Positions 20,475-31,388 of a stretch of 64,000 nucleotides of DNA are shown here, piece after piece. Location of the stretch: assembly GCA_009733575.1 (NCBI GenBank), contig ML769519.1, positions 62,001 through 126,000 on the forward strand. Reading direction: 5' to 3'. This stretch comes from Gymnopus androsaceus JB14 (lineage: Eukaryota > Basidiomycota > Agaricomycetes > Agaricales > Omphalotaceae). The notes under the pieces were generated by a model. That model was given only the letters and a program-made list of their open reading frames with translations. It searched no databases and was not told the origin of the DNA. The translations under genes and the position numbers were made by a program. Numbering within the stretch: the first letter of the stretch is position 1; every line of letters starts with the position of its first letter.

Positions 20475-22172
20475 CTAGTTCATGCGAGAAATAACATCTA
20501 GAATACTCATGAACTCATTAACAAATTCCAACACAATTGCATCTACTTGGTGACCCTCCTTCAAAGCTTTTACCTGATGCTGAGCGGTTCCCATTGTGCC
20601 TTCCGGGAAAGTAAACGACATCATTAGCTCTCCCTCCCATGTGAAGGCATGCAAAGCTAAACCGCTTCCCGTGTTGAAAGTCGGGCTGAGACGAGGAGAG
20701 CTTACAATGAGTTGTTCCCCAGTGTTTGCGACAGGATGTGAACAAGCAAGGTACTTGTCCATGACTCCGATGGAGGAGAGGATTGGACCCCATTTTGTTG
20801 GTAATCTGTGATAAGAGGGAGTTTGAGCTGTGATGCGGCACTGGCAGAGATAACACATACATGGCTTCATTGCCCAGAAGCCTTCCCCTTCTCCTATGGC
20901 GTTCATCAAATCATCTGTCCACACAGGCATTCTCTCCGTATACTTTTGTTGTTCCTGCGTCTGTTCCCGTGCTTCTTTAGCCAAGACCCAAAAGTCCTCA
21001 GCAAGTCGCTTTGCGTCGTCGTCTCCATTCAGAGTTGAACCGTCAACAAATCGTGCAAGATCCTCTGCAATGTACGCGTGGAATCCCATCGAAAGTCGAA
21101 CTTTCCATTGGGATCTATCGTACCGGTCGTCACACGCCAGGTATCGAAGATCGACGGGGGAGGGAATGAACGGCAAAGTAATGTTTTTAGTCGCGGATGG
21201 GTCTGGAGATCGGGTACGGATGGAGGATAAGACCATAGCGGCCCACAGGACAGTAAAGATGGTGCATCCATGCGCACGAGCAGCATTTCGGAGGGATGTT
21301 ACAAGATTAGCGGAGGCTACACGTGTAAAAAGGCCAGTACCGGAAGGAGGAGAGTAAGGATGAGGAATGGGTAATTTATGGCTTGTCTACGCAGTCAATG
21401 CGTTAGCTCACATCCGAGTCGAGACAGGGAAAGTACTTACCAACATTGCCTCCATGCACCTTTTGGCTCTCTGCACCATGATCTCATCCTCAGGGAGTCT
21501 TTTCGGCATTGTAGGGGATCTTGGCGGATACACTATGGGCAGGGGGAAGTCGCGACGTTTCCTCTCCCCAAGGCAAATGGTTTCTTGTACCACCCGTTGC
21601 CAAAGAGTCTGCGATTCTGGATACGCACAAATCCATGATTTGGAAGGAACCAATAGCATCGAATACGGAATGGTTTAAGTAAAATACAAGGGCAAGCTTC
21701 TCATCGGAGGAAGTTGCGGGAATGTAATGCACGAGGAACAGAGGCCTTGCGAGAGGCGTTCCAAGTTCGTACGTTAGGGTTTCGATGACTTTGTCAATGT
21801 CTCCGCCCGATTCCAGTAAGCCATTTGTCTTGTCGATAACGACTCTAGAAAGCCATTCATCAATGTCGGTTTCGGAATCTGGGGTTTGGTAGACGAAAAC
21901 GGGAGTCGAGCTCTCAGCCATGGACTCGACTTGGCTAGCCATTGCAGGATGGTCGAAACGCAGCTGTCGTACAGCAGCTTTGATGAACATCGAGACTCAA
22001 CGAATGACTGGAAGATGAAAGTCGAATCGAAGTAATGATTTTCGAGCTATCAACGGAACCGGACTCGAGGAGAGTTTGGTCCCGGAACCAGATGGACGGA
22101 GGATGAGGAAGAGTCACCAGGAATGTTGATAGACCCAGTCTGAGCTTCGACCCACGAAAGATCCGGAACCAT
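20475..22172 (-). pseudogene. HXXXD acyltransferase-like, copy 1 (N-terminal half frameshifted)
   Basis: Paralogue of the gene at 22467-24181. The C-terminal exon is fully open from about 21366 to 20475 (TSHKLPIPHPYS, RNAARAHGCTIFTVLWAAM, SPVDLRYLACDDRYDR, a WEGELMMSFTFPEG block, end ISRMN). The N-terminal exon starts MVPDLSWVEAQTGSINIPG but carries three indels relative to copy 2: a 2-base loss after IPGDS, an extra base near 21989 and another near 21495. The motif Tyr-Leu-Asn-His-Ser-Val-Phe-Asp holds the HXXXD signature of the CAT/BAHD/condensation superfamily, which transfers acyl groups from CoA to alcohols or amines. Of known families, fungal alcohol O-acetyltransferases look closest. 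The substrate is unknown. Confidence 0.75.
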
Positions 22173-22466
22173 ATCCCAGTATAGGGACAAGTGTGAGTGG
22201 GAAGCTTGCCCGTTTTGGAGCTTATATATCGGTCTGTAGTACCCGGCACCGAATGGAAGGTCGGATTGACTCGTGAGCTTTTTCCGTCGTTGACTCTTGA
22301 TTTGTCCTTATCAGCAGTATGCAAATATGAATGGTCGAGATTGTTACTGTCCTACATACAATTGGCACCGCGCGTCGTGGTCGTGGTCGTAATAAAAGAA
22401 TATACTTAGGCGCCCGTTTTAAAACAAAGCGATTGAATGAGTCTACGATCAAGTACATCGAGAATC

Positions 22467-24181
22467 CTAGTTCATGCGAGCAATAACATCTAGGATATCC
22501 ATGAACTCGTTAACGAATTCCAGCGCAATCGCATCTACTTTGTGACCTTCCTTCAAAGCTTTTACCTGATCCTGAGCGGTTCCCATTACACCTTCCGGGA
22601 AAGTAAACGCCATCATAAGCTCTCCCTCCCATGTAAAGGTATGCAAAGCTAAACCGCCTCCCAAGAACGGACTGTTGAAAGTCGGGCTGAGACGGGCAGA
22701 GCTTACGATGAGTTGTTCCCCAGTGTTTGAGATAGGATGGAAACGAGCAAGGTACTTGTCCATGACTCCGATGGAGGAGAGGATTGGATACCATTTCGTC
22801 GGTAATCTATGATAAGAGAGGCATTTAGCTTGTGATGCGGCATTGGTAGAGACAACACATACGTTGCTTCATCGCCCAGAGGGCCTACGCCTTCTCCCTA
22901 TAGCGTTCATCAAACCATCTACCCACACAGGCATTCTCTCGGTAATACTTTTGTTGTTCTTGCGTCTGTTCCCGTGCTTCTTTAGCCAAGACCCAAAAGT
23001 CCTCAGCAAGTCGCTTTGCATGGTCGTCATCTCCAGTTCAGAGTTGAACTGTGAACAAATCGTGCAAGATCCTCTGCAATGTACGCGTGGAATCCCATCG
23101 AAAGTCGAACTTTCCATTGAGATCTATCGTATCGGTCGTCGCATGCCAGATATCGAAGATCGACGGGAGAAGGAATGAACGGCAAAGTAATGTTTTTAGT
23201 CGCGGATGGGTCTGGAGATCGGATACGGATGGAGGATAAGACCATAGCGGCCCACAAGACAGAAAAGACGGTGCATCCATGCGCACGAGCAGCATTTCGG
23301 AGGGATGTTACAAGATCAGCGGAAGCTATACGTGTAAAAAGGCCAGTACCAGAAGGAGGAGAGTGAGGATGAGGAATGGGTAATTTATGGCTTGTCTATG
23401 CAGTCAATGCGTTAGTTCGCATCCGAGTCGAGATAGGGAAATTACTTACCAACATTGCCTCCATGCACCTTTTGGCTCTCTGCACCATGATCTCATCCTC
23501 GGGAGTCTTTTCGGCATTGTAGGGGATCTTGGCGGATACACTATGTGCGGGGGGAAGTCGCGACGTTTCCTCTCCCCAAGGCAAATAATTTCTTGTACCA
23601 CCTGTCGCCAAAGACTCTGCGATTCTGGATACGCACAAATCCATGATTTGGAAGGAACCAATAGCATCGAATACGGAATGGTTCAAGTAAAATACAAGGG
23701 CATGCTTCTCATCGGAGGAAGTTGCGGGAATGTAATGCACGAGGAACAGAGGCCTTGCGAGAGGCGTTCCAAGTTCGTACGTTAGGGTTTCGATGACTTT
23801 GTCAATGTCTCCGCCTGATTCCAGTAAGACATTTGTCTTGTCGATAACGACTCTAGAAAGCCATTCATCAATGTCGGATTCAGAATCTGGGGCTTGATAA
23901 ACGAAAACAGGAGTCGAGTTCTCAGCCATGGACCCGACTTGGCTAGCCATTGCAGGATGGTCGAAACGCAGCTGTCGAACAGCAGCTTTGATAACATCGA
24001 GACTCAAAGCATGAGATGAAGATGAAAGTCGAATCGAAGAAATGATTTTCGAGCCATCAACGGAACCGGACTCGAGGAGAGTTTGATCCCGGAACCAGCT
24101 GGGACGGAGGACGGAGGAAGGGACACCAGGAATGTTAATAGACCCAGTCTGGGCTTTAACCCACGAGAGATTCGGAACCAT
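22467..24181 (-). pseudogene. HXXXD acyltransferase-like, copy 2 (C-terminal half frameshifted)
   Basis: Tandem duplicate of copy 1. Exon 1 is open for about 240 codons from MVPNLSWVKAQTGSIN, through DVIKAAVRQLRFDHPAM, VFVYQAPDSESDIDEW, ETLTYELGTPLARPLFLVHY and VFYLNHSVFDAIGSF (HXXXD motif), to EIMVQRAKRCMEAML, ending at a GTAAGT donor. In the second exon the frame is intact to ARFVHSSTLN. It then meets a 4-base gain near 23030, a base gain near 22953 and another near 22897, before returning to frame for VMDKYLARFHPISNTGEQL through to the end (IARMN). The pattern mirrors copy 1, whose second exon is intact. Either copy would need correction to be functional as read. Confidence 0.75.
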
Positions 24182-24584
24182 ATCACGGAAATGTGAGTTG
24201 GGGAAAGTTGCCTGTTATATATCGGTCTGTAGTGCCCGGCACCGAATGGAAGGTCGGATTGACTCGCGAGCTGTTTCCGTCGTTGACTCTTGATCTGTCC
24301 TTACCAGCAGTATGCAGATATGAGAATGGTCGAGCGAGTCGTTACTGGCATAATCGGCACCAGATCGGCACCGTAGTCGTGATAAAAGATGGGATTGAAA
24401 TATAGACGCCCGGCGTTCTAAAATCAACTTAGCTATTCAATAGCCATCGAATCTTTTTTTTCTCTTTCAATGTTATGATGCCTACCAGTTACTAAATCCC
24501 TCTTTGCTTCTGCCTCCATCTTCGTTCAGCCTGCCCCAATTTCTCTTTCTTGTAGTATCTGCTCCTTAATCCTTGGATCTCAAG
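24182..24584. other. Divergent intergenic region
   Basis: Lies between the minus-strand acyltransferase copy 2 and the plus-strand O-fucosyltransferase-like gene. Its first 200 bp resemble the stretch upstream of copy 1 (22173-22400), so the promoter was duplicated with the gene. Confidence 0.55.
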
Positions 24585-26197
24585 ATGGCAGCGTGGTTGC
24601 GCATTTCCAACCGTAACCGCGCTTATTGGTTCACCTTGATCTTGTGCATCCTCTTCCTAATCGGTCTGCTAGGGCATTTTGGGCAATCAACGTCTGGAGT
24701 TCTGTTCACCCCACCCTTTTCCGAGTCCTTTTCTGGCACAGTAGAAGCAAGCAGGCGCCCTCCAGAACCACCTACATATGAAAAGCTGAGGAAATGGGAA
24801 GACGAACTTCCGCAGCACGACCTGTCGCTTCCCTTTCCAGAGGGAAAAACTGGTAGATACGTCAAGTTTGACAATCAGATAAAACAGCTGGGATGGAACA
24901 ATGTGCTCAATGAAGTGTTCGTGATCTATTTTTATATCCTCATGCGATTTGCCCATCTTTTCACTATAGACTTATGAATGCACATCTCGCCTATGTATCT
25001 GGCCGTTCCTACGTCTTCTTGGACTATTATTGGAAGCCAGATTATTACAGGTAATGACTCTCCATGAACTCCTTTGAATGCTCTGATATCAGGATTATAG
25101 TTGGCCCGAATCCCAATTCCGTTCTAACCCTCCGCGAACACCTCTGAATGCTCTCATATCAGGGCCCGCAGCTGGTGGTGCATTTGAAGCAGGTGACGAT
25201 GCGCCGCGAGCCATATCTGAACATTGGTTCGATATCGTTTGCCCATACGAACAGCGACGTTTCATAAACACCCGGGAAGTCAAACCCGCCGTGTGGAACT
25301 CTCCTGGAATCGACGTACTCAACCACTGGGCCAAGGTTCTTCGGGAGGCTCCCGAGAACTGTATAGAGATTCAGGGTGACTACGATCATGACATGTTTGC
25401 CCAGGTTTTCGATCTCTGGATATGGGGAAGCTCCCGAGTCCTCTCATTATGGGATGAGTTCACGAGTTCTCCTGTGAGCCGGCTTTTTGGGACATCTCCG
25501 ATCGTGAAGAGCGCAGTCGACGCAAATGAATACTTGTTTTTCCCTCGAGGCCCACGTCTCCCTGTTTCGTCAAAACTTGGCCCCAAAGACCCTTTCGACC
25601 GGATGATGGCGGTTCATATCAGGCGCGGAGACTTTGAGGAGGCATGCCAGCGTTTGGCGTACTATAATTCAACTTTTTACTCGTGGAATTTGTTACCACG
25701 GCTCCCAGACTCGTTCGACGTCCCACCGTCAATTGTCTAGGGATAGCCCAGAGTACAAAGACCTTTACGCCAAGCGATGTTTCCCCGACCAGCAAGGCAT
25801 TTTGGAAAAGATTCGGGAGGCGAGAAGGGCGTATCTTGCTGAAGGACATAATGAGAAACGGGTGTTGGATGTTATGTATCTCCTTACAAACGCAAAGGGA
25901 GAATGGTTGAAAGAGATGCTGAGATATCTTAAATCTGACGGGTGGCATACCATCGTTACGAGCAAGGATCTAGAACTCAATGCTGAACAAACTGATGTCA
26001 ATGGTGCGGTGGATATGGAAATTGCGAGGAAGGCTGCGGTATTTATTGGTAATCGGTGTAAGTCTTCGCTCTTTCTCTGTCTCACTAGGGCCTGTGCTGA
26101 CGGGTTTCCTCTTGTATAGTGGTCTTCATTTACGAGTAATATAGTTCACAGGAGATTGGTCGATGGGAAAACGCCAATAAGCACACGGTTCTGGTGA
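24585..26197 (+). CDS. O-fucosyltransferase-like type II membrane protein (one apparent frameshift)
   Basis: The ATG at 24585 gives MAAWLRISNRNRAY and a signal anchor (WFTLILCILFLIGLLGHFG), consistent with a Golgi type II glycosyltransferase. After two short introns the luminal domain has AYVSGRSYVFLDYYWKPDYY, EHWFDIVCPYEQRRF, MAVHIRRGDFEEAC and YNSTFYSWNLLP. HIRRGD is the nucleotide-sugar binding motif of GDP-fucose O-fucosyltransferase-like proteins. Later come RCFPDQQGILEKIREAR, GWHTIVTSKDLELN and VDMEIARKAAVFIGNRWSSFTSNI, the usual family ending. At about 25738 the frame stops (GTC TAG) after FDVPPSIV. One extra base there explains it, as the next frame continues with RDSPEYKDLYAKRC. The acceptor is unknown. 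Confidence 0.82.
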
Positions 26198-26500
26198 CAT
26201 TTAGCATACTACTAGAGTATATACGGGTACTATCGCAACGGGCTAATCTATGTTGTGTGTAATTTTGGTCTTTTTATGGAACCGTCCCTCTTTGAGGACG
26301 GACTGGCAAGCTAGGTTTAGCTGATCTTTGATCTTTCGCATAACGGGCTTGGCGGTCACCAAGACAGTCTTACTTAGATAACTCAAGGTGAGTAAACAAA
26401 GAAGGAGAAATGCGCTCTGGTCTTCTGCGCGAACGTCGAATTTCTCGAATCCCTTCTCCCTTCTCCCACGTGAAATGAGTGTAACCTTGGAAACTTTTTA
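26198..26500. other. Intergenic
   Basis: 3' region of the O-fucosyltransferase-like gene. No further gene seen before the F-box relic. Confidence 0.45.
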
Positions 26501-27000
26501 TCGGAGCACATCCACTGGGGGCCTCTACTTCCTCCCATTCTCAGACTTCCACCAGAAATCATGAGCCAGATATTGGAGCTCGCCATTCCGGATAAGGCTA
26601 TCTGGGTTAAACCTGGTTTTGGGAGACGTGCGGGAGATTCCATCTTTCCATTGACATGAGTTTCTTCTTGGTGGCGCGAGATCATCGTGTCCCAACCCTC
26701 ATTTTGGTCAATTCCTGATTATGAGGCTTGCTGCAGATCCTATCCTTGATATATGCAAATCATACTGAGGGTGTGTCTTGCACGCTCTGGGATTACGCCT
26801 CTACGCCTCTATCTACTTTTTCGCCTAGTTGAACTTACTCCTGCGTGACGCAGGATTCTAGGTGATCTGGCGCGACATGCAGACAGATGGAAGGAGTTCA
26901 GATCCACGCTCAATTTACAGAGCCTGGATTACACCCTAAAGCAAGCTTGTCATTTCACAGAAAATCTTTTCTCCATCATCAAGACCATGGATATCATGGT
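26500..27000 (+). pseudogene. F-box/LRR-family gene relic (F-box present, stops inside)
   Basis: Reads RLPPEIMSQILELAIPDKA (F-box core), KPGFGRRAGDSIFPLT, stop, VSSWWREIIVSQPSFWSI. Further on come IILRVCLARSG, LARHADRWKEFRSTLNLQSL, LKQACHFTEN, with at least three in-frame stops. It lacks the N-terminal exon seen at 988 and 34471. It is the same family as the copies at 988, 33.1 kb and 62.7 kb, and clearly non-functional. Confidence 0.8.
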
Positions 27001-27125
27001 AGGAGAATCCTATGACAATGAATTCTATGACGGTATTTTTCATCGGAAAAAGAGGCTGGATGAGAGTGTAACCTACTTTATGTACATAGTGGTTTCAAGT
27101 CAATTTCAAGTTGTGCAGCTACAAC

Positions 27126-27770
27126 CACACCGGCAATGATTATACTTCAGCCAGGCTGAAGTACTGTGAGAAATGAATTATTTCAGTATATAAGCTAAAT
27201 GTACTTTTTCATACAAGTATATAAAATAAATATTTCAATGAACTTATGAAGGAATTACATTTAGACCCTCTGAATTTTGAATTTTAAACAGATTTCCGAA
27301 AGAGTGCTTTTCAATTGAGCTCTAAAAACAATAGTTTCAATGCGGACTGAATACTTTTACATCACAATAAGAGTGAAAGCAACTATTTCGAAGAACCTTT
27401 CAGCTGGTTCCCGAAAGACAATACTTCGATTCTCGGGCCGATCCGGGCCGCTGCCAAACCGCACAGCGAAAGGCAATATTTCAGTTGAAAATTGAATTGT
27501 TCTTCGAAACAATTACTTTTGCTCTTATTGTGAAAGCAGGGCTTTCAAGTCCACATTGAATCTATTATTTCCAGAGTCCGATTGAAAGCTTCTCTTTCAC
27601 ACATCTATATAAAGTTCTCAATTCAGAATATCGGAATTCAATTTATTCATCGCTCTATTGAAATATACAACTTCTACATTTTTCTGAAAAAGTACACTTC
27701 ATATAGGGATTGAAATAATTTATTTCCCATCATGCTTCAGCCAAGCTGAAGCATAATTATTGGCAGTGTG
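27126..27770. mobile_element. CACTA-like foldback MITE, 645 bp
   Basis: The ends are CACACCGGCAATGATTAT and the inverted copy of CACACTGCCAATAATTAT. Imperfect inverted similarity extends about 85 bp inward and includes a small internal palindrome in each arm (CTTCAGCCAGGCTGAAG left, CTTCAGCCAAGCTGAAG right). The element is flanked by AAC on both sides (27123-27125 and 27771-27773). A 3-bp target duplication and CAC..GTG ends fit the CACTA (EnSpm) group, but the call is by structure only. No coding sequence. Confidence 0.72.
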
Positions 27771-28328
27771 AACCTACTTAAACATGGTTAAATGTTACTT
27801 TGTGTCAACTAGGAGTTTATGACGTACTTAGAAATACATTTGTGCGTACTGCTAATACCCAGTTATGTATTCATTTACCTCTGAGTACTGGTGAATCTTA
27901 TTAGATCTAGATTTTTCAAAAGATCTTATACTCATTAATGTTCAGTGATGTCACAGGCGCTTATGATACTTAGACAAGTGGCCTATTGCAGGGTCGGGAG
28001 CAGTCGGCCTTAGACTCAAGCCACTCAGCAATCCGACCACTGCCAAATCGGGTTCTTCCTAGATCTTCTTAAACCGTATTCTACAGTGTGCTGCGAAGAA
28101 GGCGATTGTTTTTTAGTGTTTGATTGAAAAGTTGCTTTTGGCTCTTGGCGATCCACTTGTTTCATAGTTGTATTCACTATTTTGCTTTGCATGCAGTATC
28201 AGTAACCTGAGTTCTAATAATGCCAATTTCAAAATCTTTTTTATCATCGATATTGGCAAGCGGATGTAGCACAAATGAATCCGGAACGATCGATTTGCCG
28301 ATGAAACACAACGCTCTTTCTTCTTACC
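27771..28328. other. Intergenic upstream of the kinase
   Basis: No gene supported. A minus-strand frame that overlaps the kinase (28113-28676) looks like a shadow. Confidence 0.5.
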
Positions 28329-29796
28329 ATGAACGTAGAAAGCCCCTACGGATACTGTCTTGGTGGCTATCATCCTGTCCACATCAACGATAGGTTTCAC
28401 AACGGGCGCTATACTGTCGTAAATAAGCTTGGGCATGGCACGTACGCCATCGTTTGGCTGGTTTACGACTCCCAAATTGGCCGCTACGCTGCATTGAAAA
28501 TCTGTATCGGCAACCTCGAATATTCTAAATCTTATGTGTCGGACGAGATTTCCGTCGTTGAATACCTCCAGCATGTCCGTGCGCAATCCAGTCAGTCGCC
28601 GGATGATGATGATGAGGGGAACTACCATGTCGTCGAGATATTCGACGTCTTTACTCACCAAGGACCGAACGGTCACATCTGTGTATCGTAACGGAGATCC
28701 TAGGCCCGAATATCGCAGACGCTCTGTTTAGTATGTATAAGAAGGACCCTGCTCCTACAGGTATCGCGAAGCGTTTGGCTGCGCAGATTGCATATGGTTT
28801 GAGGTACCTCCATAAGCACGGTATCGTACACGGAGGTCAGTAAAACTTGTGCAGTTGGACTCTTTTTCTCCCTCTAACCATACCAATTTCTCAGATCTTC
28901 ACATCGGAAATGTTCTCCTTTATGCTCCGACAATCATATCCTCCTCATCCTCTCAAGAACATATTGAAAAGATCCTCAGAAAGCCGTCTCGATGGATACC
29001 TCAAGCCTTGAAAGATCAGAATGCTACTGCCTCTGGCTCCGAATCGTCTTTAAATCCTCACAGCCCTCAATACCTCGTATTACCCTGTCTCGAAGACTCC
29101 TTTATTGAAATGTGTTTTGCAGATCCTGCGTCGCTGCACGTTAAAATATGCGACTTTGGTGAATCATTTATCGCGGTACCAGGCTCGAGCTCCAGAATAC
29201 GACCATCACACTGTCCTGACATCTGCGCATCCCCTGAACTCATATTCGATAATTTACTCAGCCCCGCGTCAGACATCTGGGCCCTTGCCAACTTGATAAA
29301 CTGCCTCTTTCTGGGTCAATTCCTCTTTCTCGAGCCTGCACCGTTTTCAAGAGCTGTTATGGTATTGAAACTTGGCAAGTTCCCAGAGAGGTGGTGGAAG
29401 ATGTGGCATGGGTGCGTTCATGGATCCGACACCAAGTCCTCTTCCTCCTCGAATTTTTCTGACTCTTTCAACAGCAGTAAACTTAGCGGAGAAAGGTGGG
29501 ATTGGTTCGACAAGGACGAAAAATGGTGTTCGACAAAGCGTAACAAGCCCGGTAAGGTCAATGGCAAATGGTTGATGCTCCCATGGCAGTTTCCATTCGA
29601 GGGGGAGGTTGAGGAGGTCCGAGCGATGGTGGAAAGGATCCTACGCAAAATGACACTGTATGATATCGAGAAAAGGGCCACTGCGGCGGAAGTGGTCGAG
29701 TTGATACCGGATAGTTGGATGAGGGACAGGCCGGGGGAGGAAGGAATTGATTGGCCCATGGTGGTCTCAGATTCGGAAAGCGACTCCGAGGGCTGA
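28329..29796 (+). CDS. SRPK-like protein kinase (one apparent frameshift)
   Basis: Starts MNVESPYGYCLGGYHPVHIN, the preamble typical of fungal SR-protein-kinase relatives. The glycine loop is LGHGTYAIVWLVYD and the ATP Lys is in YAALKIC. An EISVVEYLQHVRAQ helix and YHVVEIFDVFTHQGPNG follow. The hinge IVTEILGPN lies in another frame, so one base is missing near 28676. The catalytic loop is HGDLHIGNVLL (Asp and Asn present, HRD replaced by HGD), interrupted by an intron just before it. The magnesium loop is KICDFGES. APE is replaced by CASPEL, with SDIWALANLINCLFLGQ after it. Such divergent SRPK-like kinases are expanded in Agaricomycetes. The substrate is unknown. An intron follows the stop in the 3' UTR. 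Confidence 0.82.
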
Positions 29797-30803
29797 GCGC
29801 TGAGGCTCTAAACGTAAGTCCTTTTTCTGTCGCAAAATCAAAACTGACTTCCATCTACTTCCAGATTCTTTATTCTTTTGCTCCCCTGTTGCGAAGATTA
29901 CTTTACTTGACTGAACAAATTACGAATGAGCTAAGTTCATTGCTAGCGAGAGAAAAGGTCCAAGGTTATTTCAAGTCGGGCCGACTCGAGTGAAGACTAG
30001 CTTGTGTCTAGCAATCGTTGAAATTGTGTGAAAGCTTTACATTGATTATGATAGCGAGCGGATGTAGGAATCGATCCCCGAAGGGAAGGCCTGTAATAAT
30101 AAGCCTCGGAGGCTCGGAGGCTCGGTTTGGGCGCCAGTCTCCCATATTCTACTCTAATCTCAGATGCAGTCATGACGGAATAGACGTTAAGGGTTGGCTG
30201 TTGTATTCATTTAATCGTCCTTGTTGTTATTTCCTCATTTGGCCCACTCACTCACTCTCTTGCTCTCTTGTAGTCGGTCGCTTGCCCATCACAATTCTCG
30301 TGTTTTCGTCACTGGCATATATGTATGTCAGACTAGAATCGGCGTAATGAATAAGCAAGAATTGAGACTCGTCACAACCCTTTGGATTCCTTCAAAGAGT
30401 TTCTTCTTGGTTCGTGATGTCGCATTGAACAGTTAAGACTTCATGGAATTGGTGAGATTGGGATTGGCAGGATGAATAGGCATCGTATTGGTCCCGTTGA
30501 CATGACCTACAGTGGGCCAGTCAACTGAACCCTTATTGCAACTTCAAGATTTAAAGTAAATTTTTTTCTGGAATGGGATGACAGCCCGTCCATGGTCTAA
30601 GCTAAGCTTAGTGCTGGCCGCGCAGTGGTCCCTGATAAGTATTTCTGGTGGTTTCTCCGAGGCTAATCAAGTCCAACAGCTCTGCGGGATACTAATGCAG
30701 ATGTCGAAAATCTTCTTGTTCACTAGTACATAATACAACTGGTGAAAATTGGCATATACTTAAAAGCAATGGATGCTGAACGTGATTGTAGATAGCTATC
30801 CAC
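29797..30803. other. Intergenic
   Basis: No gene supported. Bases near 30280-30320 resemble 62290-62345 (CCCATC..AATT..GTGTT..CGTCACTG), another sign of dispersed low-copy repeats. Confidence 0.5.
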
Positions 30804-31388
30804 TTAGCGCAACTCTCCAGAAGCAGGTGGAGGCCCAGTGCAGGGAACCTTATCAGATGGGCACTCTCCATCTAGAACCGCTGTGCATCCGCTGCAATGA
30901 CTCGGCTGCGTAGAACGCGATTAGCGACATCACAATCATCGTGAGAAGGATATGGGCACATACAAGTTCCACTGCAGCAAGAGTAGCCTCGGCGATACAA
31001 TCCGCACCTTGCGAAACTACCTTTATCGGGTCTGGCGGGTCTATGCAGTCAAGTATGTTAGTTCCTTGTACTACATAATCTGCATGAATTATTGCGTACC
31101 ATCCGAAACAACTTCCCCAATATCATTCAATGCTTCGAGACAAGTGGTGATCTGCAAGGGAAGCTCTGCGAGGGAGACGATGCACTCTACGGGTTTGGAG
31201 GTTATAATGAAAAACAGAAAGTGAAAGAGATAATATCACTCACCAACCCATTCAGCATTGCTACATTCTGAATCTTGACGGGTAAAGGCTGTAACGCCTC
31301 GGCGCTGATTCGCAATTCTGGCCGCGTTGGACAGCCCGAAAGCTAGGGCAAGCGTGAGGAAGGGCAAGAGGCTGCTGAATGACTTCAT
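30804..31388 (-). CDS. Small secreted cysteine-rich protein, unknown function
   Basis: The minus-strand ATG at 31388 opens a signal peptide (MKSFSSLLPFLTLALAFGLS). The exons then read RIANQRRGVTAFTRQDSECSN, ECIVSLAELPLQITTCLEAL, NDIGEVVSD, DPPDPIKVVSQGADCIAEAT and LAAVELPSHCSGCTAVLDGE, ending PCTGPPPASGELR, stop. Introns (first 31187-31243) have normal borders and keep phase. The mature protein has eight cysteines without a Cys-Cys pair, so it is not a hydrophobin. The C-x(n)-CIV..L and ADCIAEA spacing is faintly like fungal calcium-binding small secreted proteins, but I would not assign that family. Two Arg-Arg or Arg-Gln-Arg-Arg sites after the signal could be Kex2 sites. It is an effector-like candidate by size and cysteines only. 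Confidence 0.72.

Noticed and set aside
28113..28676. Long minus-strand open frame (187 codons) upstream of and over the kinase
   Set aside because: It overlaps the clearly conserved kinase N-terminus antisense, has no domain, and is a shadow of the coding bias.
30050..30110. GGAATCGATCCCC stretch resembling a tRNA T-arm
   Set aside because: No acceptor stem, D-arm or anticodon arm could be folded around it on either strand.
30804..31388. Eight cysteines in a small secreted protein, as in hydrophobins
   Set aside because: The hydrophobin pattern needs two Cys-Cys pairs, which are absent.
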